This document shows positions 38,436 through 47,491 of a stretch of DNA of 64,000 nucleotides, piece after piece (the stretch's first letter is position 1; each line of letters opens with the position of its first letter). Under the pieces are notes generated by a model. The model ran no database searches, was not told the origin of the DNA, and saw only the letters and a program-made list of their open reading frames with translations. The DNA is from Rheinheimera riviphila (GTDB taxonomy: Bacteria; Pseudomonadota; Gammaproteobacteria; Enterobacterales; Alteromonadaceae), in NCBI RefSeq assembly GCF_004005945.1, contig NZ_SACS01000001.1, forward strand, positions 1 to 64,000, read 5' to 3'. The position numbers and the translations under genes are program-made.

Positions 38436-39764
38436 TTACTGCCTCGTATGCGAAAATAACGCCATCAATTCCAGATGACTGGTGTAAGGGAACATATCCA
38501 TCATGCCTAACTTATCGAGCCGGTAACCCTTGGCCAATAACACTTTAGCATCACGGGCAAAGGTTGTCGGGTTACAGGACACATACAATACCTGTGCCGG
38601 TTTTAACCGTGCCACTTCATCAATTGCGCCCAGCGCACCAGCGCGTGCCGGGTCCAGCAATACTTTTTGGTACTTCGGCTGATTCCAGTCCGCTTTAGGC
38701 CAAGGTAAATGCAAATCGACCTGGGCAAAGTGGGTATTACTCAGACCATTAAAACTGGCGTTCTGACTGGCAGTTGTCACCATTGCAGCCACACCTTCCA
38801 AGCCTACCACCATGCCAGCTTGCTTGGCTAATGCCAAACTGAAATTACCTATTCCACAATATAAATCAAGAATTTGATCAGTTTTTGCTGGTGCCAGCCA
38901 GGCAAGCGCCTGTGCGACCATCGCCTGATTAACCGCTGCATTCACTTGGATAAAATCGGTGGGCGCGAAGTTCAATTGCAAGCCGTCCGCCAGCTGATAA
39001 AACGGCGTCGCAGCCTCCGACCAAAAAATGAATTGGTCTGGTTCAGCCTCGCCAATCCAGCACGCTGCTGGCCAGGCTTGTACTAATTGTTGTTGGTCTG
39101 ACTGCGGCAGCGGCCGGATATGCCGCACCACCACAAAGGCTTTGCCGTCTGCATCCAACACTTCAACATGGGTAATTGCCGAGCCTTGTTTCAGTTGCGG
39201 TAAGACTTTTTGCAACACGCCTAGCACCGGCGCAATCACTGGGCTCAGCACCATGCAGTCCGTTACTTCGGTAATTTCTTTGCCACCGGCTTTTCGAAAA
39301 CCGACGGTGAAACTATTGGTTTTTTTCTCAAACCAAACGCCGATCCTGGCTTTGCGCCGATAACCGGCATCTTGCCCCGCCAGCACCGGCTGCCATGGCA
39401 ATTCCGTTAATTTCAACTGATGCTGTAACTGCTGATCCAGTGCTTGTTGCTTTAACATCCGACTATCCGCTGCACTCACATAGTGCAACTGACAACCACC
39501 ACAACTGCCAAAATAGCGACATTGTGGGGCGATCCGCAGCGGCGAGCTTTGCAAAACTTTGCTGACGCGGCCTTTTAAATACTGCGCTTTTTGTTCAGTT
39601 AAGGTGACCTTTACCCGCTCGCCCGGCAAAGCACCTTCAACAAAACAAATTTTTCCCTGATGGTAAGCAATGCTCTGTGCTTCCTGATCCCAACGTTCAA
39701 TCATCAGCTCCGGATGTTGCGGCGTGGTGACAGCTTTAGCTTTTGATTTATAAATAGATACCAT
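38436..39764 (-). CDS. rlmD: 23S rRNA (uracil(1939)-C(5))-methyltransferase RlmD
   Basis: This 442-aa protein has an N-terminal TRAM domain, four iron-sulfur ligand cysteines starting in CRYFGSCGGC, AdoMet motif LDLYCGIGNFSLALA and the catalytic cysteine in YVSCNPTTFARD. It methylates U1939 of 23S rRNA. It is divergent from barA, as in E. coli, and is followed 3 bp later by relA. Confidence 0.95.
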   Translation of the reverse strand: MVSIYKSKAKAVTTPQHPELMIERWDQEAQSIAYHQGKICFVEGALPGERVKVTLTEQKAQYLKGRVSKVLQSSPLRIAPQCRYFGSCGGCQLHYVSAADSRMLKQQALDQQLQHQLKLTELPWQPVLAGQDAGYRRKARIGVWFEKKTNSFTVGFRKAGGKEITEVTDCMVLSPVIAPVLGVLQKVLPQLKQGSAITHVEVLDADGKAFVVVRHIRPLPQSDQQQLVQAWPAACWIGEAEPDQFIFWSEAATPFYQLADGLQLNFAPTDFIQVNAAVNQAMVAQALAWLAPAKTDQILDLYCGIGNFSLALAKQAGMVVGLEGVAAMVTTASQNASFNGLSNTHFAQVDLHLPWPKADWNQPKYQKVLLDPARAGALGAIDEVARLKPAQVLYVSCNPTTFARDAKVLLAKGYRLDKLGMMDMFPYTSHLELMALFSHTRQ

Positions 39765-39801
39765 AAAAATTCGGCCTTTGGGTGCACTGTGCTTAACGCT
39801 G

Positions 39802-39819
39802 GATCGCCGGTCGGCGATC
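39802..39819. other. Inverted repeat between rlmD and barA
   Basis: GATCGCCG-GT-CGGCGATC has 8-bp arms and a 2-nt centre, in the 123-bp divergent gap. A T-run (TTTTTT, 825-830) follows on the plus strand. It could be an operator dyad or a hairpin in the barA leader. Confidence 0.5.
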
Positions 39820-39887
39820 GTAGGTTTTTTGCTGTGCTTATGTCATGATGGCAGTTCAGCTGACCATTGTAGCAAGCGGCAGACAAG

Positions 39888-42692
39888 ATGACGAAGATTG
39901 GTTTACGCGATTGGATATTACTGATTACTTTAGTCCCGACTTTATTAATCAGCCTCTGCCTGGGTGGGTATTTTAGTCACGCCCGTTATCACGATTTGCA
40001 GCTGCACCTCGAAGATCAGGCCAGCAATATTGCCGAGCCTTTGGCCATCGCCAGTGAACAAGGCTTATTGTCCGGCAATACCCAACATCTGCAGCGCCTT
40101 TTAAATATCAGCCACCGTAAAAATTCGCCATTGGTGAAAAGCATCGCCATTTTTGACCATGATCACCGCCTCGTCGCCACCTCCAATTTACACAAAGACT
40201 TTACTAAATTGACACCACCAGCAGGTTCGGCACCGCTGAGCCAAAGCCTGATTGACGATCATGGCGACTGGTTGATCATTCGGGTGCCGGTGAAGCTGGA
40301 AGCCAGCCATATCAACGAACTGGCGCTGAACGCGGCGACGCCTTCCAACGAGCTCGGTCGTATTTTACAAACTGAAGGCCAGCTCGGCACTGTCGTCGTC
40401 GAGCTGCAAAAGGACAAAGTGCTGCTGGCCCAACAAACCTCGATGCTGGTTTCACTGCTGATTATTCTGCTGGGGATGAGTATCGGACTGGTGCTGAGCT
40501 TGCGGTTGGTAGGCCGGCTGACCTCGCCATTGCAGCAACTGAACAACCAAATCGACAAATTGGCTGAAGGGCGTTTTACCAGCGATCTGGAGCAACCGTT
40601 TTTTGGCGAGTTGGATCAGATGCGCCTTGGGATTAATCAACTCGCCATTGAATTAAAACGCTACAAAGATGATGTGCAGCACACTATTGATCAATCCACA
40701 AGCGACCTGTTTCACACCATGGAGCAGCTGGAAATGCAAAACGTGGCGCTGGATTTAGCGCGGCGTAAAGCGCAGGAAGACAACAAATTAAAATCAGAAT
40801 TCCTGGCGAAAATGAGCCACGAACTGCGGACACCGCTGAACGGTGTCATTGGTTTTACCCGGCAACTGCTGAAAACTGAACTGTCGCACCATCAACTCGA
40901 TTACCTCAATACCATTCAAAAATCAGCCAATAGTTTATTAACGCTGGTCAACGACGTCTTGGACTATTCCAAGCTGGAAGAAGGCCGGATGCCGATCAAC
41001 CCGGAGCCATTTTCGCTGCGCGATATGGTCAATGATTCGATTGAATTGCTGGCGGCCAATGCCTTTGAAAAACAACTGGAACTGGCGTTGTTGATTGATC
41101 CGGCTTGTCCGGACGACATCATTGGCGATCCGCTGCGAATTAATCAGGTGCTGCTGAATATTGCCGGTAATGCGATTAAATTCACCGAACAAGGCAGCAT
41201 TGTGGTGAAAGTGCTGGCCACCGACCTTAACGACGACAAAGTCACCTTAAAATTTTCGGTGCAAGATACCGGTATTGGTATTCCTGCGGCACAACAAGAG
41301 CAGCTGTTTTATGGTTTTTCGCAGGCCGATGGCAGTGTTGGTCGGCGTTATGGCGGCACCGGTTTAGGCTTGTTTATTTCGCAGCGTCTGGTCGAAGCCA
41401 TGAACGGTACCATTGGCTTTGACAGTCAGCAGGATCAAGGTTCGACCTTCTGGTTTACCGTGGTTTGTCGCCGCCATCCGTTGAGCGTTTCTGAAGCCTT
41501 ACCAACGGCAGTGCTGCAGCAAAAAACCGTGTTATACATAGAACCACAGCAGTTTTCGCGGGAAAGCACCCTGTCGTTACTCAATAGCTGGGGCATGCAG
41601 GTTTCGGCCTGTGCCACGCCAGGACAGCTGCAGCAGGCACTGAGTCAGCGTCAAAAATTTGATATGGCGATTATCGGCCGCGCGGTGTCTTTAGATCAGG
41701 TCAATCAATTGGTGGAATTGATCCGGCAGCTCAGTCAGTCTTGCCAACATATTTATTTACTTGTTAATACCTTATCGCCGAATTTGCGCGAAGCTCTGCT
41801 ACAAAGCGGCGCCCAGGCCTGTTTATCCAAACCGGCGCATCAGCGTAAATTGGCCACGGCGTTGGCGCGGCCTTATCAAAGCCAGTTCCCACTGCCTGTA
41901 CAAAACATCCCGCTACCACCAAAAAGTCAGCTTAAAGTACTGACGGTGGATGACAACGAAGCCAATCTGAAGCTGATTAATACGCTGCTGCGGGAGCTGG
42001 TAGAAAGCATCGATTCCGCCCACAACGGTGCTGAGGCTTGGCAAAAAGCGTCGCAGTCACACTACGATGTGATTTTTATGGATATTAATATGCCGGTGAT
42101 GGATGGCGTCACGGCAAGTCAGCGGATCCAACAAAGCAGTTTGAATGAAGCGACGCCGATTATTGCCGTCACCGCACATACCTTGGATGGTGAGCGGGAG
42201 CGGCTAATGTCTTTGGGTTTCAGCGAGTTTTTAAGTAAACCGCTCGATGAACAAATGCTGCATTTTGCGCTAAAAGAATGTTGCCCACATGTACCGCCGT
42301 TACCACAACGGCAGCAGGAACAGCCGCCAGTGCAGACGCTGAATTTGCCACAAAGCCGGCAAATTGACTGGGAACTGGCATTGCACTGCGCCGCCGGAAA
42401 AATTGATTTGGCCAAGGAGATGCTGCAGATTTTTCTGCAAAGTTTGCCGCCGACGCTGAGCGAACTGGAATTGCTGGTGCGAACCGATCAAGTGGAGCCG
42501 CTCATTCAGTTGGTGCATAAACTACACGGCGCCACTTGTTATGTTGGGGTGCCGCAGTTAAAGCAGTTAACAGAGCTGTTGGAAACCGAGCTGAAACAAG
42601 GCAAAACGGTGGATCAGCTGGAGCCGGAATTGTTTGAGTTGCAGGACCGGCTGCAGTCGTTGTTGCTGGAAGCTAAACACTGGGTTTGGTAG
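39888..42692 (+). CDS. barA: Hybrid sensor histidine kinase BarA
   Basis: This 934-aa protein has two transmembrane helices (about 10-30 and 180-205), HAMP, the phospho-acceptor His in AKMSHELRTPLNGVIGF, HATPase (GNAIKFTEQG, GGTGLGLFISQRLVEA), a degenerate first receiver without the Asp (DMAIIGRAVS), a second receiver with Asp in VIFMDINMPVMDG, and a C-terminal Hpt domain (HKLHGATCYVGVPQL). It matches BarA, which signals to UvrY/GacA and the Csr system; divergence from rlmD supports this. The partner is not in the window. Confidence 0.95.
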   Translation: MTKIGLRDWILLITLVPTLLISLCLGGYFSHARYHDLQLHLEDQASNIAEPLAIASEQGLLSGNTQHLQRLLNISHRKNSPLVKSIAIFDHDHRLVATSNLHKDFTKLTPPAGSAPLSQSLIDDHGDWLIIRVPVKLEASHINELALNAATPSNELGRILQTEGQLGTVVVELQKDKVLLAQQTSMLVSLLIILLGMSIGLVLSLRLVGRLTSPLQQLNNQIDKLAEGRFTSDLEQPFFGELDQMRLGINQLAIELKRYKDDVQHTIDQSTSDLFHTMEQLEMQNVALDLARRKAQEDNKLKSEFLAKMSHELRTPLNGVIGFTRQLLKTELSHHQLDYLNTIQKSANSLLTLVNDVLDYSKLEEGRMPINPEPFSLRDMVNDSIELLAANAFEKQLELALLIDPACPDDIIGDPLRINQVLLNIAGNAIKFTEQGSIVVKVLATDLNDDKVTLKFSVQDTGIGIPAAQQEQLFYGFSQADGSVGRRYGGTGLGLFISQRLVEAMNGTIGFDSQQDQGSTFWFTVVCRRHPLSVSEALPTAVLQQKTVLYIEPQQFSRESTLSLLNSWGMQVSACATPGQLQQALSQRQKFDMAIIGRAVSLDQVNQLVELIRQLSQSCQHIYLLVNTLSPNLREALLQSGAQACLSKPAHQRKLATALARPYQSQFPLPVQNIPLPPKSQLKVLTVDDNEANLKLINTLLRELVESIDSAHNGAEAWQKASQSHYDVIFMDINMPVMDGVTASQRIQQSSLNEATPIIAVTAHTLDGERERLMSLGFSEFLSKPLDEQMLHFALKECCPHVPPLPQRQQEQPPVQTLNLPQSRQIDWELALHCAAGKIDLAKEMLQIFLQSLPPTLSELELLVRTDQVEPLIQLVHKLHGATCYVGVPQLKQLTELLETELKQGKTVDQLEPELFELQDRLQSLLLEAKHWVW

Positions 42693-42724
42693 AGGCGGGT
42701 TTGGTCAATCTGTAGAAAAATGAT

Positions 42725-43102
42725 TTAGCTTTCAAAAATCACTGTCGCACAGGCAAAAGCTTGCTCGTCGGTGATCGACAACCAGGTTTTTTGTGCACCC
42801 AGTTGCTCAGCCAAAGTTTTGGCAGCATCGGTTAGCGTCAACACCGGACGGCCAAATTCATCATTGCTGACTTCAAAATGTTGGAACGAAATTCCCCGGC
42901 CAATCCCGGTGCCAAGCGCTTTGGACGCCGCTTCTTTGGCGGCAAAACGTTTAGCAAAATAGCGCGCTGGCTGGGCATGCTGCTGGTAAATCGCCTGCTC
43001 ATTCGCCGTTAACACCCGCTGCACCAACCGCGGTGAACGGGCCAGGCTTTGTTCAATCCGACTAATTTCAACTAAATCGGTACCCAACCCCACAATCGCC
43101 AT
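42725..43102 (-). CDS. acpS: Holo-[acyl-carrier-protein] synthase
   Basis: This 125-aa enzyme transfers phosphopantetheine from CoA to ACP. The metal-binding Asp lies in VGLGTDLVEISRIE and the Glu in FAKRFAAKEAASKALGTG. It overlaps pdxJ as TAATG and is the last gene of the operon, convergent with barA 32 bp away. Confidence 0.96.
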   Translation of the reverse strand: MAIVGLGTDLVEISRIEQSLARSPRLVQRVLTANEQAIYQQHAQPARYFAKRFAAKEAASKALGTGIGRGISFQHFEVSNDEFGRPVLTLTDAAKTLAEQLGAQKTWLSITDEQAFACATVIFES

Positions 43103-43833
43103 TAGCGACGCGCCTCCACCATCAGTCGTTTCATTTCCGCTACCGCCGGGCCTAAGCCGGTGAAAATGGCCCGCGCTATTAACGCATGACCAATATTCAG
43201 TTCATACATTTGCGGAATAGCCGCAATCGCCTGCACATTGTGAAAATGCAAACCATGACCGGCGTTGACGACAATGCCTAAGGATGCGGCATATTCAGCG
43301 GCCGCACGAATGCGTTCCAGCTCAGCTTGTTGCGTTTTCGGGCAGGTGGCATCGGCATAAGCGCCGGTATGAATTTCGATATAAGGCGCGCCAGCTTTGG
43401 CCACCGCATCAATTTGCTTAAAATCGGCATCAATAAACAATGACACCAGAATATTTTCAGCCGCTAAGGTCTTCACCGCGCTGTCGATTTTGCTGAACTG
43501 GCCAACGATATCCAAACCGCCTTCGGTGGTCAGCTCCTGGCGTTTTTCCGGCACCAGACAGCAAAAATGGGGTTTGAGCTTTAACGCAATGCCAAGCATT
43601 TCATCGGTGACACCCATTTCAAAATTCAGCCGGGTTTGAATGGTTTCGCGCAGCAAAAATACATCGCGATCCTGAATATGACGGCGATCTTCACGTAAAT
43701 GCACGGTAATGCCATCGGCGCCGGCTTGCTCGGCGAGTAATGCAGCATGCACTGGCTCCGGATATTGACTGCCACGGGCCTGGCGGACGGTGGCGACATG
43801 GTCGATGTTGACGCCTAAATAAATCGGTTGCAT
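43102..43833 (-). CDS. pdxJ: Pyridoxine 5'-phosphate synthase
   Basis: This 243-aa TIM-barrel enzyme closes the pyridoxine ring in vitamin B6 synthesis. It begins [21 protein letters not shown]; the conserved [13 protein letters not shown] and [11 protein letters not shown] are present. ATG at 43833 has GGAG nine bases upstream and is preferred to the preceding TTG. Confidence 0.96.
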   Translation of the reverse strand: MQPIYLGVNIDHVATVRQARGSQYPEPVHAALLAEQAGADGITVHLREDRRHIQDRDVFLLRETIQTRLNFEMGVTDEMLGIALKLKPHFCCLVPEKRQELTTEGGLDIVGQFSKIDSAVKTLAAENILVSLFIDADFKQIDAVAKAGAPYIEIHTGAYADATCPKTQQAELERIRAAAEYAASLGIVVNAGHGLHFHNVQAIAAIPQMYELNIGHALIARAIFTGLGPAVAEMKRLMVEARR

Positions 43834-43860
43834 CAAAAAAATCTCCGGCTAAAAATTGTA

Positions 43861-44574
43861 TTATCGATGAAATAGCGCTCTGCTGGCTAGCGGCTTATTG
43901 CCAAGCAAAGGCTGCATTAAAGTGCGGCTCAGCTGCTTGGCCACGCGCAGTGCATCGTCGTGCCACTGTTGCCGGGCGATTGCCAGCAAACTATCGCCAG
44001 ACCAACCGGAGCCGGAAATAACCTGACCTACGGCTGCAGTCCCGGTACGAATAAAACCGGCTTCTGGTTGCCATTGGTATAAGGCTTCAGCTTCGAGTGG
44101 TTGTTGCAGCGCATCAAATTCTAAATCTACCGGCACACCGAGTTCAGTTAGCAACGCCAGTTCAAAATTACGTAGCACCGGTTGTAGCAAACCCGGATGC
44201 GGCTGCGCCGCTTCCAGTGCCTGAATGCTGTGCTGATACAAGGCGAATAACTGATCACTACCAACGTCTTGTGGCCAGATACGGCAAAGCAATTCATTCA
44301 GGTACATGGCGCTAAATAAAAAATCGCCCTGAAACTGCAATGCCGGTTGTTGTTCTTCCAAAGCGCGGACTGTTTTGAGCTCACCGCGGCCGGTTAACTG
44401 CACCGCAAGTAACGCAAACTGTGGCCAGTGACTGCGCCCGCCTTGTTTTTTACCTGGCCTTCTGGCGACAGCGCGCAGCCTGCCTTGCTCGGGTAATAAC
44501 AAATCCAGCAACAGCTTATCGTCACGAAAGGCGATGCTGTGCAGCAGATAAGCCGGCGCAAAGCCTTGCAGCAT
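43861..44574 (-). CDS. recO: DNA repair protein RecO
   Basis: This 237-aa protein has the N-terminal OB fold (FAPAYLLHSIAFRDDKLLLD, GRLRAVARRPGKKQGG) and a helical C-terminus. RecO loads RecA on SSB-coated DNA with RecR. It lies 2 bp after era and before pdxJ, as in E. coli. Like many proteobacterial RecO it shows no clear zinc-binding Cys set. Confidence 0.93.
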   Translation of the reverse strand: MLQGFAPAYLLHSIAFRDDKLLLDLLLPEQGRLRAVARRPGKKQGGRSHWPQFALLAVQLTGRGELKTVRALEEQQPALQFQGDFLFSAMYLNELLCRIWPQDVGSDQLFALYQHSIQALEAAQPHPGLLQPVLRNFELALLTELGVPVDLEFDALQQPLEAEALYQWQPEAGFIRTGTAAVGQVISGSGWSGDSLLAIARQQWHDDALRVAKQLSRTLMQPLLGNKPLASRALFHR

Positions 44575-44576
44575 CT

Positions 44577-45494
44577 TTAGTCTTCGCCGTAACCGAGACT
44601 ACGTAAGGCGCGTTCATCATCAGCCCAGCCCGATTTCACTTTCACCCACATTTGCAGGAAAACCGGCTGTTCGAACAAATCTTCCATATCTTTACGCGCT
44701 TCGGACGCGATGGTTTTAATCCGCTCACCGGCTTTACCAATCACCATCCGTTTTTGGGTATCACGTTCCACCAGAATTAATGCCGCGATGTGGTAGTGTT
44801 TTTCTTCCCACTTAAAGCGTTCAATTTCCACGGTCACCGCATACGGCAACTCGTCGCCTAAAAACCGCATCAGCTTTTCACGAACGATTTCGGAAGCCAT
44901 AAACCGTTGCGAGCGGTCGGTGATGTAATCTTCCGGGAAGAAAAACTCACAAGGTGGCAATTGCTGCTGCACAGTTTCGCGCAGCGCAGTGACATTAGTG
45001 CCTTTTTCCGCCGACAACGGGATAATTTGTAAAAATGACAGCTGTGAACTCAGCCACTGCAAATGCGGCAATAACTCTTCTTTGTCTTTGTACAAATCGA
45101 CTTTATTCACCACCAAAATCACTGGCTTTTTCGCCGCGATCAGCCGGTTGAGCACCATCTGATCGTCTTCGACCCAGCGGGTGCCTTCGACCACAAAAAT
45201 CACCAGCTCGACGTCCAGAATTGAACTGGCAGCGGCTTTGTTCATCAGGCGATTGATGGCGCGTTTTTCTTCAGTGTGTAAACCCGGCGTATCGACGTAG
45301 ACCGTTTGGTACTGGCCAACAGTATCAATACCAACTATCCGATGACGGGTAGTTTGTGGTTTTTTCGAGGTGATACTGACTTTTTGACCAATCAACTGGT
45401 TTAATAAAGTCGATTTACCGACATTCGGCCTACCAACGATGGCGACCAGTCCGGCGAAGGTTTCACCGCTGGTTTGAGGCATTTCAACTTTCAT
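44577..45494 (-). CDS. era: GTPase Era
   Basis: This 305-aa protein has G1 GRPNVGKS, G3 DTPG, G4 NKVD, the switch region [12 protein letters not shown], and a C-terminal KH domain ([17 protein letters not shown]). Era binds the 3' end of 16S rRNA in 30S maturation. Its start overlaps the rnc stop by 11 bp, coupling the two genes. Confidence 0.97.
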   Translation of the reverse strand: MKVEMPQTSGETFAGLVAIVGRPNVGKSTLLNQLIGQKVSITSKKPQTTRHRIVGIDTVGQYQTVYVDTPGLHTEEKRAINRLMNKAAASSILDVELVIFVVEGTRWVEDDQMVLNRLIAAKKPVILVVNKVDLYKDKEELLPHLQWLSSQLSFLQIIPLSAEKGTNVTALRETVQQQLPPCEFFFPEDYITDRSQRFMASEIVREKLMRFLGDELPYAVTVEIERFKWEEKHYHIAALILVERDTQKRMVIGKAGERIKTIASEARKDMEDLFEQPVFLQMWVKVKSGWADDERALRSLGYGED

Positions 45495-46158
45495 TTTTTA
45501 ATTGTTCCAACACCAGCTGAGCACAATCCTGCTCGGCCTTGCGACGAGAACTGCCAGAGGCAATCACAGCGGTCATCCCTTCCACTGAACATTTCACGGT
45601 AAAAGTCTGGTCGTGCGCATCACCAAGAATTTCAGTGACTTCATACATCGGCAACGCCAGACGTCGACCTTGCAGAAATTCCTGCAGCAAGGTTTTTGAA
45701 TCTTTTTGCACCCCAGGCTGAATGCTCAGCAATCGGCTGCCAAACCACTGCAATATCCGCTCGCGACAAGCTTCAGCGCCACCATCCAGATAAATTGCAC
45801 CTAAAATAGCTTCCACCGCATCGGCCTGGATCGATTCACGTCTGGAACCACCGCTTTTCAGCTCGCCTGGCCCTAATCGCAGAAACTCCTGAATATTCAA
45901 TTCTTTGGCGATTTCAGCTAGAGTCACGCCTTTGACCAAGGACGCCCGCATCCGGGTTAAATCACCTTCACGGGTTTTTGGAAAATTCTGGTACAAAGCC
46001 TCGGCGATCACCAGACTTAAAATGGCGTCGCCTAAAAACTCCAGCCGTTCGTTATGTTGCCCTTTGCAGCTGCGATGGGTTAATGCCTGCTCCAGCAGCG
46101 CTTGCTGCTGAAACTGGTAACCCAGCTTTTTTTGCAATGGAACTAAAGATACTTGCAT
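45484..46158 (-). CDS. rnc: Ribonuclease III
   Basis: This 224-aa double-strand RNA endonuclease has the catalytic signature [12 protein letters not shown], the second acidic cluster [15 protein letters not shown] and a C-terminal dsRNA-binding domain ([10 protein letters not shown]-like to [18 protein letters not shown]). The start at 46158 (MQVSLVPLQ) follows AAGGAAAGG; the longer frame adds 22 residues absent from the family. The 257-bp gap to lepB contains a hairpin but no gene. Confidence 0.96.
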   Translation of the reverse strand: MQVSLVPLQKKLGYQFQQQALLEQALTHRSCKGQHNERLEFLGDAILSLVIAEALYQNFPKTREGDLTRMRASLVKGVTLAEIAKELNIQEFLRLGPGELKSGGSRRESIQADAVEAILGAIYLDGGAEACRERILQWFGSRLLSIQPGVQKDSKTLLQEFLQGRRLALPMYEVTEILGDAHDQTFTVKCSVEGMTAVIASGSSRRKAEQDCAQLVLEQLKNES

Positions 46159-46364
46159 GCCTTTCCTTAAAATGACCCGCCGCAGCAAAACGCTGGCAGC
46201 TAGCCCCTTGCCACCAGGTAGCAAAGGTTTTATTGATATTTCTGCACTGTATTTCCGAGAACTGCGGTTGTGCAGTGTTATCAGCGTAGCTGCTGATCTG
46301 CTGAAATTCCTGCGAGTTCAGCCACGCGCACTGCGATAAACTTAGTCAGTCCATCAAATACAGC

Positions 46365-46383
46365 GGCCAGCAGTGCTGGCCGT
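46365..46383 (-). other. Intergenic hairpin between lepB and rnc
   Basis: CGGCCAGC and GCTGGCCG arms with a 3-nt loop lie 33 bp after the lepB stop. No T tract follows on the operon strand, so it may be a weak terminator or RNA stabiliser. Confidence 0.45.
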
Positions 46384-46415
46384 TGAAAACGAAACTTAAG
46401 CTTGATGCTGAATGC

Positions 46416-47339
46416 TTATTCGATAGCACCCAGGCGTTCAAACCGAACCCCAACCGGTACCCAACCTGGCACCCAACTATTTGGATCTTCAGTGAATTCA
46501 AAGCTCATCCATTTTAATACCGCTTTGCCAACCAAAAATTGCTCTGGTACAAAACCCCAGAACCGGCTGTCACGGCTGTTATCACGGTTATCACCCATCA
46601 CAAAATAATGGCCTTCCGGTACCAGGAACTCGGTGGTCTCGGTCCCTGGCTGGCGATAATAATTGTGAATAGGTTCTGGCAACATGGCATTTTGTAAAAT
46701 GTCATAGCTGACTGCCGGGCCTTGTTCGGTAAAGCGTTTTAATGGATAAGGTCCTAAAAAGAACTCACCTTCCGATTTTAATTCCTGCCGCATCGGTTCC
46801 AGCGTTGGACAAGGCTGTGCGGCCGACTTATCGCAAGCTTTCTGGATATACAACTGTTTGTTTTTATAAACAATCCGGTCACCCGGCAAGCCAATCACCC
46901 GTTTGATAAAATCAACAGTCGGCTGCTCCGGATATTTAAACACCGCCACGTCGCCGTGATCAGGCTTACCGGTTTCCAGCAATGTTTTCCGCCAGACCGG
47001 GTCTTTGACGTCATACGAATATTTTTCGACCAGAATAAAATCACCAACCAACAAGGTCGGCATCATTGAACCTGATGGAATTTGAAAGGGTTCATACAAA
47101 AATGAGCGGAAAATGGTGATGATGGCAATCAGCGGAAAAATCGACTGCGCCGTTTCCGCAAGGTAAGACTGCGGTGCAATCTGCTGTTTCACTTCATCGG
47201 TCAGCTTGGCCCCGGCAGCAACTTCTGCCTGCACCAGTTTTACTTTACGTTTTGGTGCCAGGACCACAGCATCAAACAACCAAATCAAACCACTGCCAAT
47301 GGTCAGTGCGACTAAAAAAATTGCAAAATACCCTGCCAT
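46416..47339 (-). CDS. lepB: Signal peptidase I
   Basis: This 307-aa inner-membrane protease has N-terminal membrane segments, the catalytic Ser in PSGSMMPTLLVGDF, the catalytic Lys in VDFIKRVIGLPGDRI and the conserved GDNRDNSRDSRFWG. It removes signal peptides on the periplasmic side. It is followed by rnc and preceded by lepA, as in E. coli. The C-terminal coding region contains a period-12 tandem repeat (46447-46482) encoding WVP repeats. Confidence 0.97.
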   Translation of the reverse strand: MAGYFAIFLVALTIGSGLIWLFDAVVLAPKRKVKLVQAEVAAGAKLTDEVKQQIAPQSYLAETAQSIFPLIAIITIFRSFLYEPFQIPSGSMMPTLLVGDFILVEKYSYDVKDPVWRKTLLETGKPDHGDVAVFKYPEQPTVDFIKRVIGLPGDRIVYKNKQLYIQKACDKSAAQPCPTLEPMRQELKSEGEFFLGPYPLKRFTEQGPAVSYDILQNAMLPEPIHNYYRQPGTETTEFLVPEGHYFVMGDNRDNSRDSRFWGFVPEQFLVGKAVLKWMSFEFTEDPNSWVPGWVPVGVRFERLGAIE

Positions 47340-47454
47340 GAAAAATCCAATCCTCGTTACTGTTCAGAAGTTACTGTCTGGAATTCGGGAGCTTACCGCT
47401 GATTTGACCTGCGCGCTGCCATCAAGCACGCATTTTATTGTTACCAGCTGTAAC

Positions 47455-47484
47455 CAGACGACAAAGCAACTGCTTTGCCGTCTG
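47455..47484 (-). other. Strong intergenic hairpin between lepA and lepB
   Basis: Arms of 14 bases (starting CAGACG and ending CGTCTG) enclose a 2-nt centre. The one mismatch in DNA becomes a G-U pair in the minus-strand RNA. It lies 8 bp after the lepA stop. There is no U tract, so it may set the lepA/lepB ratio rather than end transcription. Confidence 0.55.
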
Positions 47485-47491
47485 TCCGGGT

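Noticed and set aside
46157-46339. Small plus-strand frame in the lepB-rnc gap
   Set aside because: No ribosome-binding site, overlaps the rnc start, and shows no recognisable protein features.
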